Shown here: positions 27,660-36,234 of the stretch, one piece after another
How positions within the stretch are numbered: the stretch's first letter is position 1
How the letters are laid out: the number at the start of each line of letters is the position of its first letter
Assembly: GCF_024124375.1 (NCBI RefSeq)
Contig: NZ_JAMXRZ010000029.1
Span: forward strand, 1 to 37,950
Length of the DNA stretch: 37,950 nt
DNA from: Klenkia sp. PcliD-1-E
GTDB lineage: Bacteria; Actinomycetota; Actinomycetes; Mycobacteriales; Geodermatophilaceae
Reading direction: 5' to 3'
Notes under the pieces: generated by a model
Database searches by the model: none
What the model saw: only the letters and a program-made list of their open reading frames with translations
Told to the model about the DNA's origin: nothing
Position numbers and translations under genes: made by a program

Positions 27660-28925
27660 GTGCTCACCCGGCCGCAGGTCCAGCAGCTCGACGCCGACGA
27701 CCCGCTCGCCGGGTTCCGCGACCGGTTCACCGGCGACGGTGCCGGTGGGGCCTGGGACGACGGCCCGCAGCGGCGGATCTACCTGGACGGCAACTCCCTG
27801 GGCAGGTTGCCCCGGGCCACCCCCGCCGCGCTGGCCCGGGTGGTGGAGCAGGAGTGGGGCAGGGGCCTGGTCGGCTCGTGGTCGCAGTGGGTGTCCCAGG
27901 CCGGGCGGGTGGGCGACCTGCTCGCGGCGGGGGTGCTGGGCGCCCGGCCCGGCGAGGTGCTGGTCGGCGACTCCACCTCGGTGAACCTCTACAAGCTCCT
28001 GCGCGCCGGCGTCGACGCCCGGCCCGGCCGGGACGTGCTGGTCACCTGCGCCGACGAGTTCCCCACCGACCGCTACCTGGTGGCCGGAGTGGCCCGCGAG
28101 CGCGGCCTGCAGGTGCGGGAGGTCGAGGCCGACATCGACACCGGCCTGGACCCCGCCGTGCTGGCCGCAGCGCTGGACGAGCGGGTCGCCGTCGTCGTCC
28201 TGTCGCTGGTGGCCTACCGGTCCGGGGCGCTGCTGGACCTGGCCGCGGTCACCGCGGCTGCGCGGGAGCACGGCGCGCTGGTGCTGTGGGACCTCAGCCA
28301 CGCCGTGGGGTCGGTGGAGGTGGACCTGTCGGCCGCGGACCTGGCCGTCGGGTGCACCTACAAGCACCTCAACGGCGGGCCCGGCGCCCCGGCCTTCCTC
28401 TACGTCCGCCGCGAGCTGCAGGAGTCGCTGCGCCAGCCGCTGCAGGGGTGGTTCGGCCAGCGGGACCAGTTCGACATGGGCCCGGAGTACGTGCCGGCCG
28501 ACGGCCTGGACCGCTTCGCCGTGGGGACGCCACCGGTGCTGGCCACCGCCGCGGTGGAGGTCGGCGCCGGCATCACCGCCGAGGCCGGCATCGGCGCGGT
28601 CGCGGCGAAGGGGCGGGCGCTGACCGAGGTGCTGGTGCAGCTGCTCGACGAGCGGGTACCGCAGGTCCGGCTGGCCTCGCCCCGCGACCCGCACCGGCGC
28701 GGGGCGCACGTGGTGGTCGAGCACCCGCAGGCCTGGCAACTCACCCAGGCCCTCGTCGACCGCGGTGTGGTGCCGGACTTCCGGACCCCGGACCGGGTGC
28801 GCTTCGGCCCGGCGCCGCTCTACACCCGCTTCGTCGACCTGTGGGACGCCGTGGACCGGCTCGCCGACGTCCTGGCCACCGGCGCGCACCTCCATCACCC
28901 AGCCACGCGCTCGCGCGTGACCTGA
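27660..28925 (+). CDS. kynU: Kynureninase
   Basis: 421 residues from GTG 27660. PLP enzyme cleaving kynurenine to anthranilate and alanine. Matching features: YLDGNSLGRLPRAT near residue 41, the substrate-binding WSQWVSQAG segment, GDSTSVNLYKLL, the PLP-binding DLSHAVGSVEVDL and TYKHLNGGPGAP with Schiff-base Lys235, and a GWFGQRDQFDMGPEY motif. Length is typical. No kynA, kynB or anthranilate genes are nearby, so pathway partners must be elsewhere. Its stop abuts the stop of the HNH gene on the other strand with no spacer. Confidence 0.94.
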   Translation: MLTRPQVQQLDADDPLAGFRDRFTGDGAGGAWDDGPQRRIYLDGNSLGRLPRATPAALARVVEQEWGRGLVGSWSQWVSQAGRVGDLLAAGVLGARPGEVLVGDSTSVNLYKLLRAGVDARPGRDVLVTCADEFPTDRYLVAGVARERGLQVREVEADIDTGLDPAVLAAALDERVAVVVLSLVAYRSGALLDLAAVTAAAREHGALVLWDLSHAVGSVEVDLSAADLAVGCTYKHLNGGPGAPAFLYVRRELQESLRQPLQGWFGQRDQFDMGPEYVPADGLDRFAVGTPPVLATAAVEVGAGITAEAGIGAVAAKGRALTEVLVQLLDERVPQVRLASPRDPHRRGAHVVVEHPQAWQLTQALVDRGVVPDFRTPDRVRFGPAPLYTRFVDLWDAVDRLADVLATGAHLHHPATRSRVT

Positions 28926-29531
28926 TCAGGCCGCGTCGGGCAGGCCCAGCCAGGACCGCCACCGGGGGTCGACCGCGCGGTGGCCGAGCAGCCGCCAGGC
29001 CGACCCCGACGGCGCCCGCGGCGGCTGCGGCAGCGACCAGCCCAGCTCGGCCAGCGACCGGTCGGCCTTGGTGTGGTTGCACCGCCGGCAGGCGGCGACC
29101 ACGTTGTCCCAGGTGTGCGTGCCGCCCCGGCTGCGCGGCCAGACGTGGTCGATGCTGGTGGCCGCCGCCCCGCAGTAGACGCAGGTCGACCCGTCGCGGG
29201 TGAAGACCGCCCGCCGCGACAGCGGCACCTGGGCCGGGTAGGGCACCCGCACGTAGCGGGTCAGCCGGACCACCACCGGCACCGGCAGCGCCACCAGCTC
29301 GGCGTGGCAGAGCACCTCCGAGACGTCGACCGGCTCGGCCTTGCCGGCCAGCACCAGCACGATCGCCCGGCGGCTGGACACCACGCACAACGGCTCGTAG
29401 GTGGCGTTCAGCAGCAGGCAGGCGGCCGTCGTGGGGACCGGTGCCGCGGGCGCGGCGGGTCCGGGGCGGGGGTCGCGCCGCGGGCCCGGCGGGCCCGACG
29501 CGGACGACGACCCGAGTGCGGTCAGCGGCAC
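28926..29531 (-). CDS. HNH endonuclease domain protein
   Basis: 201 residues from GTG 29531, with GGAGG six bases upstream. The N-terminal part (LLNATYEPLCVVSSRRAIVL, AEPVDVSEVLCHA) is conserved in actinobacterial relatives; the HNH nuclease module follows: CVYCGAAATSIDHVWPRSRGG, then WDNVVAACRRCNHTKADR, giving two CxxC pairs for zinc and the His of the DH pair. Probably a nicking or structure-specific nuclease of unknown role; mycobacteria carry a relative at the equivalent site near pepN and glbO. It is not in a restriction context, as there is no methylase nearby. Confidence 0.88.
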   Translation of the reverse strand: MPLTALGSSSASGPPGPRRDPRPGPAAPAAPVPTTAACLLLNATYEPLCVVSSRRAIVLVLAGKAEPVDVSEVLCHAELVALPVPVVVRLTRYVRVPYPAQVPLSRRAVFTRDGSTCVYCGAAATSIDHVWPRSRGGTHTWDNVVAACRRCNHTKADRSLAELGWSLPQPPRAPSGSAWRLLGHRAVDPRWRSWLGLPDAA

Positions 29532-29638
29532 GGGGCACCTCCGTTGCGCCCCGGACCGCCGGGGTGCTGCGACCCACGGGCACCCCCAGTCTGCCCCGGA
29601 TCCACCCGCAGTGGGCAAACCCTCTCCGTCGGTCTGGT

Positions 29639-29644
29639 TACGGT
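29639..29644 (+). promoter_or_regulatory. Candidate -10 of a leaderless promoter for the S9 peptidase
   Basis: TACGGT ends six bases before GTG 29651, as in the valS case, and there is no ribosome site. No recognisable -35. Confidence 0.4.
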
Positions 29645-29650
29645 CGATCG

Positions 29651-31732
29651 GTGAGCACCCGGCCCGACCCCGCCCTCGCCCCCCGCCTCGACCTCGTCGA
29701 GGACCTGCACGGCCACCCGGTCGCCGACCCCTACCGGTGGCTGGAGGACCCCGCCGACCCGCGCACGCAGGCCTGGGCCGCCGACCAGGACCGGTACGCC
29801 GGCGAGGTGCTCGCCGACCTCCCCGCGACGGAGGCGTTCGCGCAGCGCCTGGGCGAGCTCGTGCGCTCCGGCGCGGTGGGCATCCCGGTCTGGCGGGCCG
29901 GGCGGGCGTTCTCCACGCGCCGCGACCCCGGTCAGGAGCACGCCGTGCTGCGGGTCCACGAGGCGATGAGCACCCCACGGGTGCTGGTCGACCCGATGGC
30001 GCTGGACGCCGCCGGCACCACCACCCTCGACGCCTGGTCCCCGTCCTGGGAGGGCACCCGGCTGGCCTACCAGGTGTCGGTCGGCGGCGACGAGGAGTCG
30101 CTGCTGCACGTGCTGGACGTCGCCACCGGCGAGCTGCTGGACGGCCCGGTGGACCGCTGCCGCTACTCCCCCGTCGCGTGGCTGCCGGGCGGCGAGGAGC
30201 TCTTCTACGTCCGGCGGCTGGCCCCGGACCAGGTGCCGGCGGGCGAGGAGCAGTTCCACCGCCGGGTGTTCCGGCACCGGGTGGGCGCCGACCCCTCCAC
30301 CGACGTCCTGGTGCACGGCGAGGGTCTGGACCCCACCAACTACTACGGCGTGCGGACGTCGGCCGACGGTCGGTGGCTGGTCGTGTCGGCCTCGGCGGGC
30401 ACCGCACCGCGGGACGACGTGTGGGTCGCCGACCTGGCCGGTGACGGCGAGCTCCGTCCGCTGCAGGTCGGCGTCGACGCGCAGACCGCCGCCTGGGTGG
30501 CCCGCGACGGCCGGCTGTGGCTGTTCACCGACCGGGACGCCCCGCGCAGCCGCCTCGCCGTCGCCGACCCGGCCGACCCCGCGACCTGGGACCCGGCCGC
30601 CTGGCGCGACGTGGTGCCGCAGTCCGACGACGCGGTGCTCACCGACGTCGCCCTGGTCGACGCCCCGGACGGTGGCCGGCGGGTGCTCGCCGTGCACGCC
30701 GTGGACGCCACCGACCGGCTGTCGGTGTGGGCCGCGGACGGGTCGGGCCGGCTGGGCGAGGTCGCCGTCCCGCCCGGGTCGGTCGCCGGGGTCAGCGCGC
30801 CGCCCGAGGGCGGGACGACGGCCTGGGTGGGCTTCACCGACCACGCCACCCCGCCGTCCGTGCTGACCTGGGACGCCGCCGACCCCACCGCGCTGCAGCC
30901 GTGGGAGCAGGCGCCGGTGGCCGGCGCCGTCCCGCCGGTGGTGGTGACCGAGACGCACGCGACGTCGGCCGACGGCACCCCGGTGCACCTGTTCGTGCTG
31001 TCGCTGGAGGCGGCACCCAGCGGGCCGCGGCCCACGGTGCTCTACGGGTACGGCGGGTTCGGCGTGCCGCTGACCCCGGGCTACAGCGCGCAGGCGCTGG
31101 CCTGGGTGGCCGCCGGCGGGGTGTGGGCGGTGGCGAACCTGCGCGGCGGGTCCGAGCACGGCGAGGAGTGGCACCGGGCCGGCATGCGCGAGCGCAAGCA
31201 GAACGTCTTCGACGACTTCGCGGCCGCCGGGGAGCACCTGGTGGCGCAGGGCTGGACGACGCGGGAGCAGCTGGGGGTGTTCGGCGGCTCCAACGGCGGC
31301 TTGCTGGTGGGCACCACGGCCACCCAGCGGCCGGACCTGGTGGCCGCGGTGGTGTGCAGCGCGCCGCTGCTGGACATGGTGCGCTACGAGCTGTTCGGCC
31401 TGGGCCGCACCTGGAACGACGAGTACGGCACCGCCGCCGACCCGGAGGAGCTGGGCTGGCTGCTGGGCTACTCGCCCTACCACCACGTGGCCGAGGGCAC
31501 GGCCTACCCGGCGGTGCTGTTCACGACGTTCGAGTCCGACACCCGGGTCGACCCGCTGCACGCCCGCAAGCTGGCCGCGGCGCTGCAGCACGCGACGTCG
31601 TCCGGCGCGCCCGTGGTGCTGCGACGCGAGGTGGCGGTGGGCCACGGGGCCCGGGCGGTGAGCCGTACGGTGGGGCTGGCCGCCGACCAGCTCGCCTTCC
31701 TCGCCCGTGCCACCGGGCTCGAGGTGCTGTGA
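29651..31732 (+). CDS. Prolyl oligopeptidase (S9 family serine peptidase)
   Basis: 693 residues from GTG 29651; the frame is open further upstream, but homology begins at [22 protein letters not shown], the usual N-terminus. The beta-propeller covers about residues 75-400, and the alpha/beta hydrolase domain follows with [28 protein letters not shown] and [12 protein letters not shown]. Catalytic Ser547 (GGSNGG), Asp near 630 ([12 protein letters not shown]) and His665 (VGHGARAVS). Cleaves short peptides after proline or basic residues; cytoplasmic, no signal. The gap to mscS is 58 bases. Confidence 0.95.
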   Translation: MSTRPDPALAPRLDLVEDLHGHPVADPYRWLEDPADPRTQAWAADQDRYAGEVLADLPATEAFAQRLGELVRSGAVGIPVWRAGRAFSTRRDPGQEHAVLRVHEAMSTPRVLVDPMALDAAGTTTLDAWSPSWEGTRLAYQVSVGGDEESLLHVLDVATGELLDGPVDRCRYSPVAWLPGGEELFYVRRLAPDQVPAGEEQFHRRVFRHRVGADPSTDVLVHGEGLDPTNYYGVRTSADGRWLVVSASAGTAPRDDVWVADLAGDGELRPLQVGVDAQTAAWVARDGRLWLFTDRDAPRSRLAVADPADPATWDPAAWRDVVPQSDDAVLTDVALVDAPDGGRRVLAVHAVDATDRLSVWAADGSGRLGEVAVPPGSVAGVSAPPEGGTTAWVGFTDHATPPSVLTWDAADPTALQPWEQAPVAGAVPPVVVTETHATSADGTPVHLFVLSLEAAPSGPRPTVLYGYGGFGVPLTPGYSAQALAWVAAGGVWAVANLRGGSEHGEEWHRAGMRERKQNVFDDFAAAGEHLVAQGWTTREQLGVFGGSNGGLLVGTTATQRPDLVAAVVCSAPLLDMVRYELFGLGRTWNDEYGTAADPEELGWLLGYSPYHHVAEGTAYPAVLFTTFESDTRVDPLHARKLAAALQHATSSGAPVVLRREVAVGHGARAVSRTVGLAADQLAFLARATGLEVL

Positions 31733-31790
31733 GCCACCCCCGGTCGGCAGGCCGTGACGCTGCTTCCGAGCCCCCTGGGAGACTCTCCTC

Positions 31791-32798
31791 GTGATGAGCA
31801 CTGCACTGTCCGTCACCGCCGCGGCGTCCGACGCCGTGGTGCCCGACTGCGTCGGCGACGACCCCGGCTCGCTGTGCGCGCGCCTCTACAACTGGTTCGG
31901 TCTCGACTGGCTGGCCGCGAACGCCCAGGCCCTGGTCGCCACGCCGCTGCGCATCCTGCTGATCGTGCTGGTCGCCGCGGTCGCCCGGCTGCTCATCAAC
32001 CGGGCCATCCGGCGGCTCACCGAGCGCACCGCCACCGGTCAGGTGCCCACGATCCTCAAGCCCCGCCGGACCAAGGGCGAGAACCACCAGCAGGTCGTCG
32101 AGCAGGTCGCCGCACGGCGGACCCAGCGCGCGGAGGCCATCGGGTCGGTGCTGCGCAGCTTCGCCTCGATCGTCGTCTTCTTCATCGCCGTGGTGCTCGT
32201 GCTCGGGGAGCTGGGCATCAACCTGGCCCCGATCGTGGCCTCGGCCGGCGTCGTCGGGGTCGCGCTGGGCTTCGGCGCGCAGAACCTGATCAAGGACTTC
32301 ATCGCCGGGATCGGCATCATCCTCGAGGACCAGTACGGCGTCGGCGACGTCGTCGACCTGGGTGAGGCCAGCGGCACCGTGGAGGCCGTGGGCCTGCGGA
32401 TCACCCGGCTGCGCGACATCAACGGCGTGGTCTGGTATGCCCGCAACGGCGAGGTGCTCCGGGTGGGCAACAAGAGCCAGGGCTACGCGCAGGTGGTCAT
32501 CGACATGCCGGTGGCGCACACCACCGACCTGGAGCGCTGCCGGTCGGTCATCCAGGAGGTGGGCGACGCCTTCTACGCCGAGGAGGCGTGGGCCGACGTC
32601 GTCCTGGGCCAGCCGGAGTCCGTCGGGGTCGAGTCCATCACCCCGCAGGCCATCCTGATGCGGCTGCAGGTCCGCACCACCAACGCCGACCAGTGGAGGG
32701 TCGCCCGGGAACTGCGGATGCGCCTGCAGGAGCGGTTCGCCACCGAGGGGATCGAGATCCCCGTGGTGCGCACCCCGACCGGGGCCGGTCCCGCCTGA
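31791..32798 (+). CDS. MscS-family mechanosensitive ion channel
   Basis: 335 residues from GTG 31791 (ATG 31794 is an equally possible start; GGGAG lies about nine bases upstream). Hydrophobic segments at roughly 45-65 (LVATPLRILLIVLVAAVARLL in part) and 122-145 precede the pore-lining helix with the family signature VASAGVVGVALGFGAQNLIKDF and GIGIILEDQYGVGDVV, then the beta domain (RLRDINGVVWYARNGEV) and cytoplasmic alpha/beta domain. It releases solutes on hypo-osmotic shock. The stop overlaps a CTG in the following MFS frame, so these genes are probably one operon. Confidence 0.94.
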   Translation: MMSTALSVTAAASDAVVPDCVGDDPGSLCARLYNWFGLDWLAANAQALVATPLRILLIVLVAAVARLLINRAIRRLTERTATGQVPTILKPRRTKGENHQQVVEQVAARRTQRAEAIGSVLRSFASIVVFFIAVVLVLGELGINLAPIVASAGVVGVALGFGAQNLIKDFIAGIGIILEDQYGVGDVVDLGEASGTVEAVGLRITRLRDINGVVWYARNGEVLRVGNKSQGYAQVVIDMPVAHTTDLERCRSVIQEVGDAFYAEEAWADVVLGQPESVGVESITPQAILMRLQVRTTNADQWRVARELRMRLQERFATEGIEIPVVRTPTGAGPA

Positions 32799-32860
32799 GC
32801 CACCGCGCCCCCGACCACACCGCGCAGGACCGACCGGCCACCTACCGGTCGGTCTTCGCC

Positions 32861-34084
32861 GTGGCCGAGTTCCGGCCGCTGTTCGGGTCCTACGTGCTGG
32901 CCACGGTCGGGGACTTCCTCGCCCGGCTGGCGCTCACCGTGCTGGTCTACCAGCGCACCGGGTCCCCGTTGCTGAGCGCGCTGACCTTCGCGATCAGCTA
33001 CCTGCCCTGGGTGGTCGGCGGTCCCCTGCTGGCCGCGCTGGCCGACCGGCTGCCCCGCAAGCAGGTGATGGTGGTCAGCGACCTCGCCCGGGCCGCACTG
33101 GTCGCGCTCATGGCCGTGCCCGGGATGCCGCTTCCGGCCCTGCTGGTCCTCCTGCTGCTGGTCTCGCTGGGCAGCCCGCCCTACGAGGCCGCCCGGTCCG
33201 CGCTCACCGCCGACGTGCTCACCGACGACCGGTACGCCGTGGCCACCTCGCTGACCGGTGTGGTGCAGCAGCTGGCCCAGATGGTCGGCTTCCTGCTGGG
33301 CGGCGTGCTGGTGACCGCCGTCTCGCCGTCCGTCGGGCTCCTGGTCACCGCGACGACGTTCGCCGCCGCCGGCCTGTGGCTCGCCCTCGGGCTCCAGGCC
33401 CGGCCGGCCCCCGACCGCGGCGACGAGGCGGCGTCCACCTTGTGGGGGGACGTGCTGGCGGGGCTGCGGCTGGTGCTCACGACGCCGCGGCTGCTCGCCA
33501 TCGTGGGCCTGCTGTGGGTCGGGGTCCTGGTCACCAACGCGCACGAGGGGATCGGCCCGGCCCTGTCCGACCAGCTCGTCGGCAGCCAGGCCCTGGTCGG
33601 TGTTCTCCTGGCGGCCCACCCCACAGGTGCGGTGGTCGGCGGGGTCGTGGTCGGCCGCTTCTGCCCGCCGACCCTGCGTGAGCGGTTGATCACCCCGCTG
33701 GTGCTGGTCTCCGTCGCCGCCCTCGCGGCGGCTGGGTTGGCCGCCCGCGTGCTCGACGGCGATGCGGCGGCCGCAGCTGTCGTGGTGCTGATGGCCGTGT
33801 CAGGGTTCGGCAACGCCTGGGCGATCCCGCTGAACGTCGCCTTCGTGCAGGCGGTCCCCGCGGCCGTCCGGGGCCGGGCGTTCGGGGTGGCGATCGCGGG
33901 CATGTCCGCAGTCCAAGGTCTCGGTGCGCTGGTCGCCGGGGCCGCGGCCACCGCGCTCGTGCCGACGGACGTCGTCGCGCTGCTCGGGCTGGTGGGCATC
34001 CCGCTGGTCGCCGTCCCCCTCGTCGGGCTGCTCCGCACCCGGCCGCCCGCGGCGGGTGCCGTTGCGGGACCATCGGGGGCATGA
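32861..34084 (+). CDS. MFS transporter
   Basis: 408 residues from GTG 32861 ([19 protein letters not shown]). The start is uncertain: relatives usually include a preceding YRSVFAV-like stretch, which is present in frame but has no ATG or GTG in front of it; the only NTG is a CTG at 32795 overlapping the mscS stop, and the next GTG is deep inside mscS. About 12 transmembrane segments follow, with the MFS loop motif [13 protein letters not shown] after helix 2 and [10 protein letters not shown] late in the chain. Likely a drug or metabolite exporter of the enterobactin-exporter-like group; substrate unknown. Its stop overlaps the glbO start (ATGA). Confidence 0.85.
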   Translation: MAEFRPLFGSYVLATVGDFLARLALTVLVYQRTGSPLLSALTFAISYLPWVVGGPLLAALADRLPRKQVMVVSDLARAALVALMAVPGMPLPALLVLLLLVSLGSPPYEAARSALTADVLTDDRYAVATSLTGVVQQLAQMVGFLLGGVLVTAVSPSVGLLVTATTFAAAGLWLALGLQARPAPDRGDEAASTLWGDVLAGLRLVLTTPRLLAIVGLLWVGVLVTNAHEGIGPALSDQLVGSQALVGVLLAAHPTGAVVGGVVVGRFCPPTLRERLITPLVLVSVAALAAAGLAARVLDGDAAAAAVVVLMAVSGFGNAWAIPLNVAFVQAVPAAVRGRAFGVAIAGMSAVQGLGALVAGAAATALVPTDVVALLGLVGIPLVAVPLVGLLRTRPPAAGAVAGPSGA

Positions 34085-34500
34085 GCGAGTCGAGCCGCCC
34101 GCTGCCCTCGGCACGCACGTTCTACGCCGAGGTCGGCGGCGAACCCACCTTCCGCGCCCTGGTCGCGCACTTCTACGCAGGCGTGCGCAGCGACCCCGTG
34201 CTCGCCCCGCTCTACCCGCAGGACGACTGGGACGGCGCCGAGGAGCGGCTCCGCCGGTTCCTCGAGCAGTACTGGGGCGGGCCGACGACCTACTCCGAGC
34301 AACGCGGGCACCCGCGGTTGCGTATGCGGCACGCCCCCTTCGCCATCGGCGGCCGCGAGCGCGACGCGTGGCTGACCCACATGCGGGCCGCCGTGGACTC
34401 CCTGCAGCTGACCCCCGAGCAGGACGCCACCCTCTGGGGCTACCTGGAGATGGCCGCCCGCAGCATGCAGAACCGGCTGGACGAACCGCCCACCCCCTGA
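34081..34500 (+). CDS. glbO: Group II truncated haemoglobin O
   Basis: 139 residues from ATG 34081, overlapping the MFS stop by four bases. It binds haem and oxygen in the cytoplasm. The sequence follows M. tuberculosis GlbO closely: [33 protein letters not shown] with proximal His84, Tyr32 (B10), Tyr45 (CD1) and Trp97 (G8), the residues that hold ligand in group II globins. In mycobacteria glbO lies between an HNH gene and the glucosidase gene; the downstream partner is the same here. Roles proposed for the family include oxygen delivery or peroxidase-type reactions near the respiratory chain. Confidence 0.97.
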   Translation: MSESSRPLPSARTFYAEVGGEPTFRALVAHFYAGVRSDPVLAPLYPQDDWDGAEERLRRFLEQYWGGPTTYSEQRGHPRLRMRHAPFAIGGRERDAWLTHMRAAVDSLQLTPEQDATLWGYLEMAARSMQNRLDEPPTP

Positions 34501-34554
34501 CCACCCGCTGACAGCGTCGTCGGCGTGCCCCCCTGCGAACCCCCGGAGCACTCC

Positions 34555-36120
34555 GTGACCAGCACCCTCCCTGCGCCCGCGGCCACCGACTGGTGGCGGG
34601 ACGCGGTCTTCTACCAGGTCTACATCCGGTCCTTCGCCGACGGCGGGGACGACGGCGTCGGCGACCTCGCCGGCCTGCGGGCCAGGCTGCCCGAGCTCGC
34701 CCGGCTGGGCGTCGACGCGTTGTGGATCAACCCGTTCTTCCCCTCCCCCATGGCCGACCACGGCTACGACGTCGCCGACCCCCGCGACGTCGAGCCGGTC
34801 TTCGGCGACCTCGCCGAGTTCGACCGGGTGCTGGCCGAGGCGCACGCACTGGGCATCCGGGTCACCATCGACCTGGTGCCCAACCACACCTCCGACCAGC
34901 GGGACTGGTTCGTCGAGGCGCTGGCCGCCGGTCGCGGCTCCCCCGAGCGGGCCCGCTACGTGTTCCGCGACGGCCGCGGACCCGGCGGGGACGAACCGCC
35001 GAACAACTGGCCGTCGATCTTCGGCGGGCCGGCGTGGACGCGGGTGCCCGACGGCCAGTGGTACCTGCACCTGTTCGCCCCCGAGCAGCCCGACCTGGAC
35101 TTCACCCACCCCGAGGTGCTGGCCGACCTCGAGGAGACCCTGCGGTTCTGGCTGGACCGGGGCGTGGACGGGTTCCGCATCGACGTCGCCCACGGCATGG
35201 CCAAGGCGCCCGGGCTGCCCGACGTCGCCTTCGACTCCGAGACCGGGCTGTTCGACGACCACGGCCCCGACGACCCGCGACTGGACCAGGACGGCGTGCA
35301 CGACGTCCACCGCGCGGTGCGGCGGGTCATGGACGCCTACCCCGGCACGATGACCGTCGGCGAGGTGTGGGTCTCCAGCGAGGAACGGCTGGCCCGCTAC
35401 CTGCGCCCCGACGAGCTGCACTCGGCGTTCAACTTCCGGCTGCTGACCGCCGACTGGACCCTGGAGGACCTGCGCGCGGCCGTCGTCGACTCCCTCGACG
35501 CCGTCGCCGCGACCCCGGCCCCGGCGTGCTGGGTGCTGTCCAACCACGACCGGCCCCGGCACGTCACCCGCTACGGCGGTGGGGGGCTGGGCACCCGACG
35601 GGCCCGGGCCGCGGCGCTGCTGCAGCTGGCGCTGCCGGGGATGGCGTTCGTCTACAACGGCGACGAGCTCGGCATGCCCGACGTCGACCTGCCCGACGAG
35701 GCGCTCACCGACCCGGTGTGGACCCGCTCCGGGCACACCGAGCGGGGCCGGGACGCCTGCCGCATCCCGGTCCCCTGGAGCGGGACCGAGCCGCCGTACG
35801 GCTTCACCGCCGGCGGGTCGACCTGGCTGCCGATGCCCGAGGGGTGGGCCGACCTGACCGCGCAGGCGCAGGACCGGGACCCCGGTTCGGTGCTGTCGCT
35901 GTACCGGGAGGCGCTGCGGCTGCGCCGGGAGGTCTCCGGCGGGCTGACCTGGCTGCCGGCGCCCGAGGGCTGCCTGGCGTTCCGCCGGGGCAGCGGCCTG
36001 GTGGTGCTGCTCAACCTCTCGGGCGGGCCGGTCCCGTTGCCCGAGGGCCGCGTGCTGCTGGCCAGCGCGGACGTCGCCGGGGGTCTGCCACACGACGCCG
36101 CGGTGTGGCTGCAGGCCTGA
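34555..36120 (+). CDS. aglA: Glycoside hydrolase family 13 alpha-glucosidase
   Basis: 521 residues from GTG 34555, chosen because GGAG lies six bases upstream; GTG 34525 would add ten residues. TIM-barrel alpha-glucosidase: WWRDAVFYQVYIRSFADG start, DLVPNHTSDQRDWF, nucleophile Asp210 (GFRIDVAHG), acid/base Glu270 (TVGEVW) and Asp332 (LSNHDRPRH), then GDELGMPD. Hydrolyses alpha-1,4 or alpha-1,6 glucosides such as maltose or isomaltose; no signal peptide, so intracellular. In mycobacteria the aglA homologue also follows glbO. The 54-base gap and own ribosome site allow either co-transcription with glbO or a separate promoter. Confidence 0.94.
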   Translation: MTSTLPAPAATDWWRDAVFYQVYIRSFADGGDDGVGDLAGLRARLPELARLGVDALWINPFFPSPMADHGYDVADPRDVEPVFGDLAEFDRVLAEAHALGIRVTIDLVPNHTSDQRDWFVEALAAGRGSPERARYVFRDGRGPGGDEPPNNWPSIFGGPAWTRVPDGQWYLHLFAPEQPDLDFTHPEVLADLEETLRFWLDRGVDGFRIDVAHGMAKAPGLPDVAFDSETGLFDDHGPDDPRLDQDGVHDVHRAVRRVMDAYPGTMTVGEVWVSSEERLARYLRPDELHSAFNFRLLTADWTLEDLRAAVVDSLDAVAATPAPACWVLSNHDRPRHVTRYGGGGLGTRRARAAALLQLALPGMAFVYNGDELGMPDVDLPDEALTDPVWTRSGHTERGRDACRIPVPWSGTEPPYGFTAGGSTWLPMPEGWADLTAQAQDRDPGSVLSLYREALRLRREVSGGLTWLPAPEGCLAFRRGSGLVVLLNLSGGPVPLPEGRVLLASADVAGGLPHDAAVWLQA

Positions 36121-36152
36121 CCTCCAGACGGGGCGGTTCCGGCTTCGGCAGG

Positions 36153-36158
36153 TAGCAT
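36153..36158 (+). promoter_or_regulatory. Candidate -10 for the ABC ATPase gene
   Basis: TAGCAT about 77 bases before the ATG leaves a leader of roughly 70 bases in front of the start. No clear -35. The leader contains short GC stems but no recognised riboswitch. Confidence 0.35.
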
Positions 36159-36234
36159 CCGGACGAACACTCACCGTCACGGGGGACGACGACGGCTCCG
36201 GTTCGCCGGGCCCGGACCGGGAGGCCTTGCACCC

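Noticed and set aside
28926-29531. HNH gene as part of a restriction or anti-phage defence system
   Set aside because: No methyltransferase, specificity or other defence gene is near, and a relative sits at the same place in mycobacteria, so it looks like a core gene.
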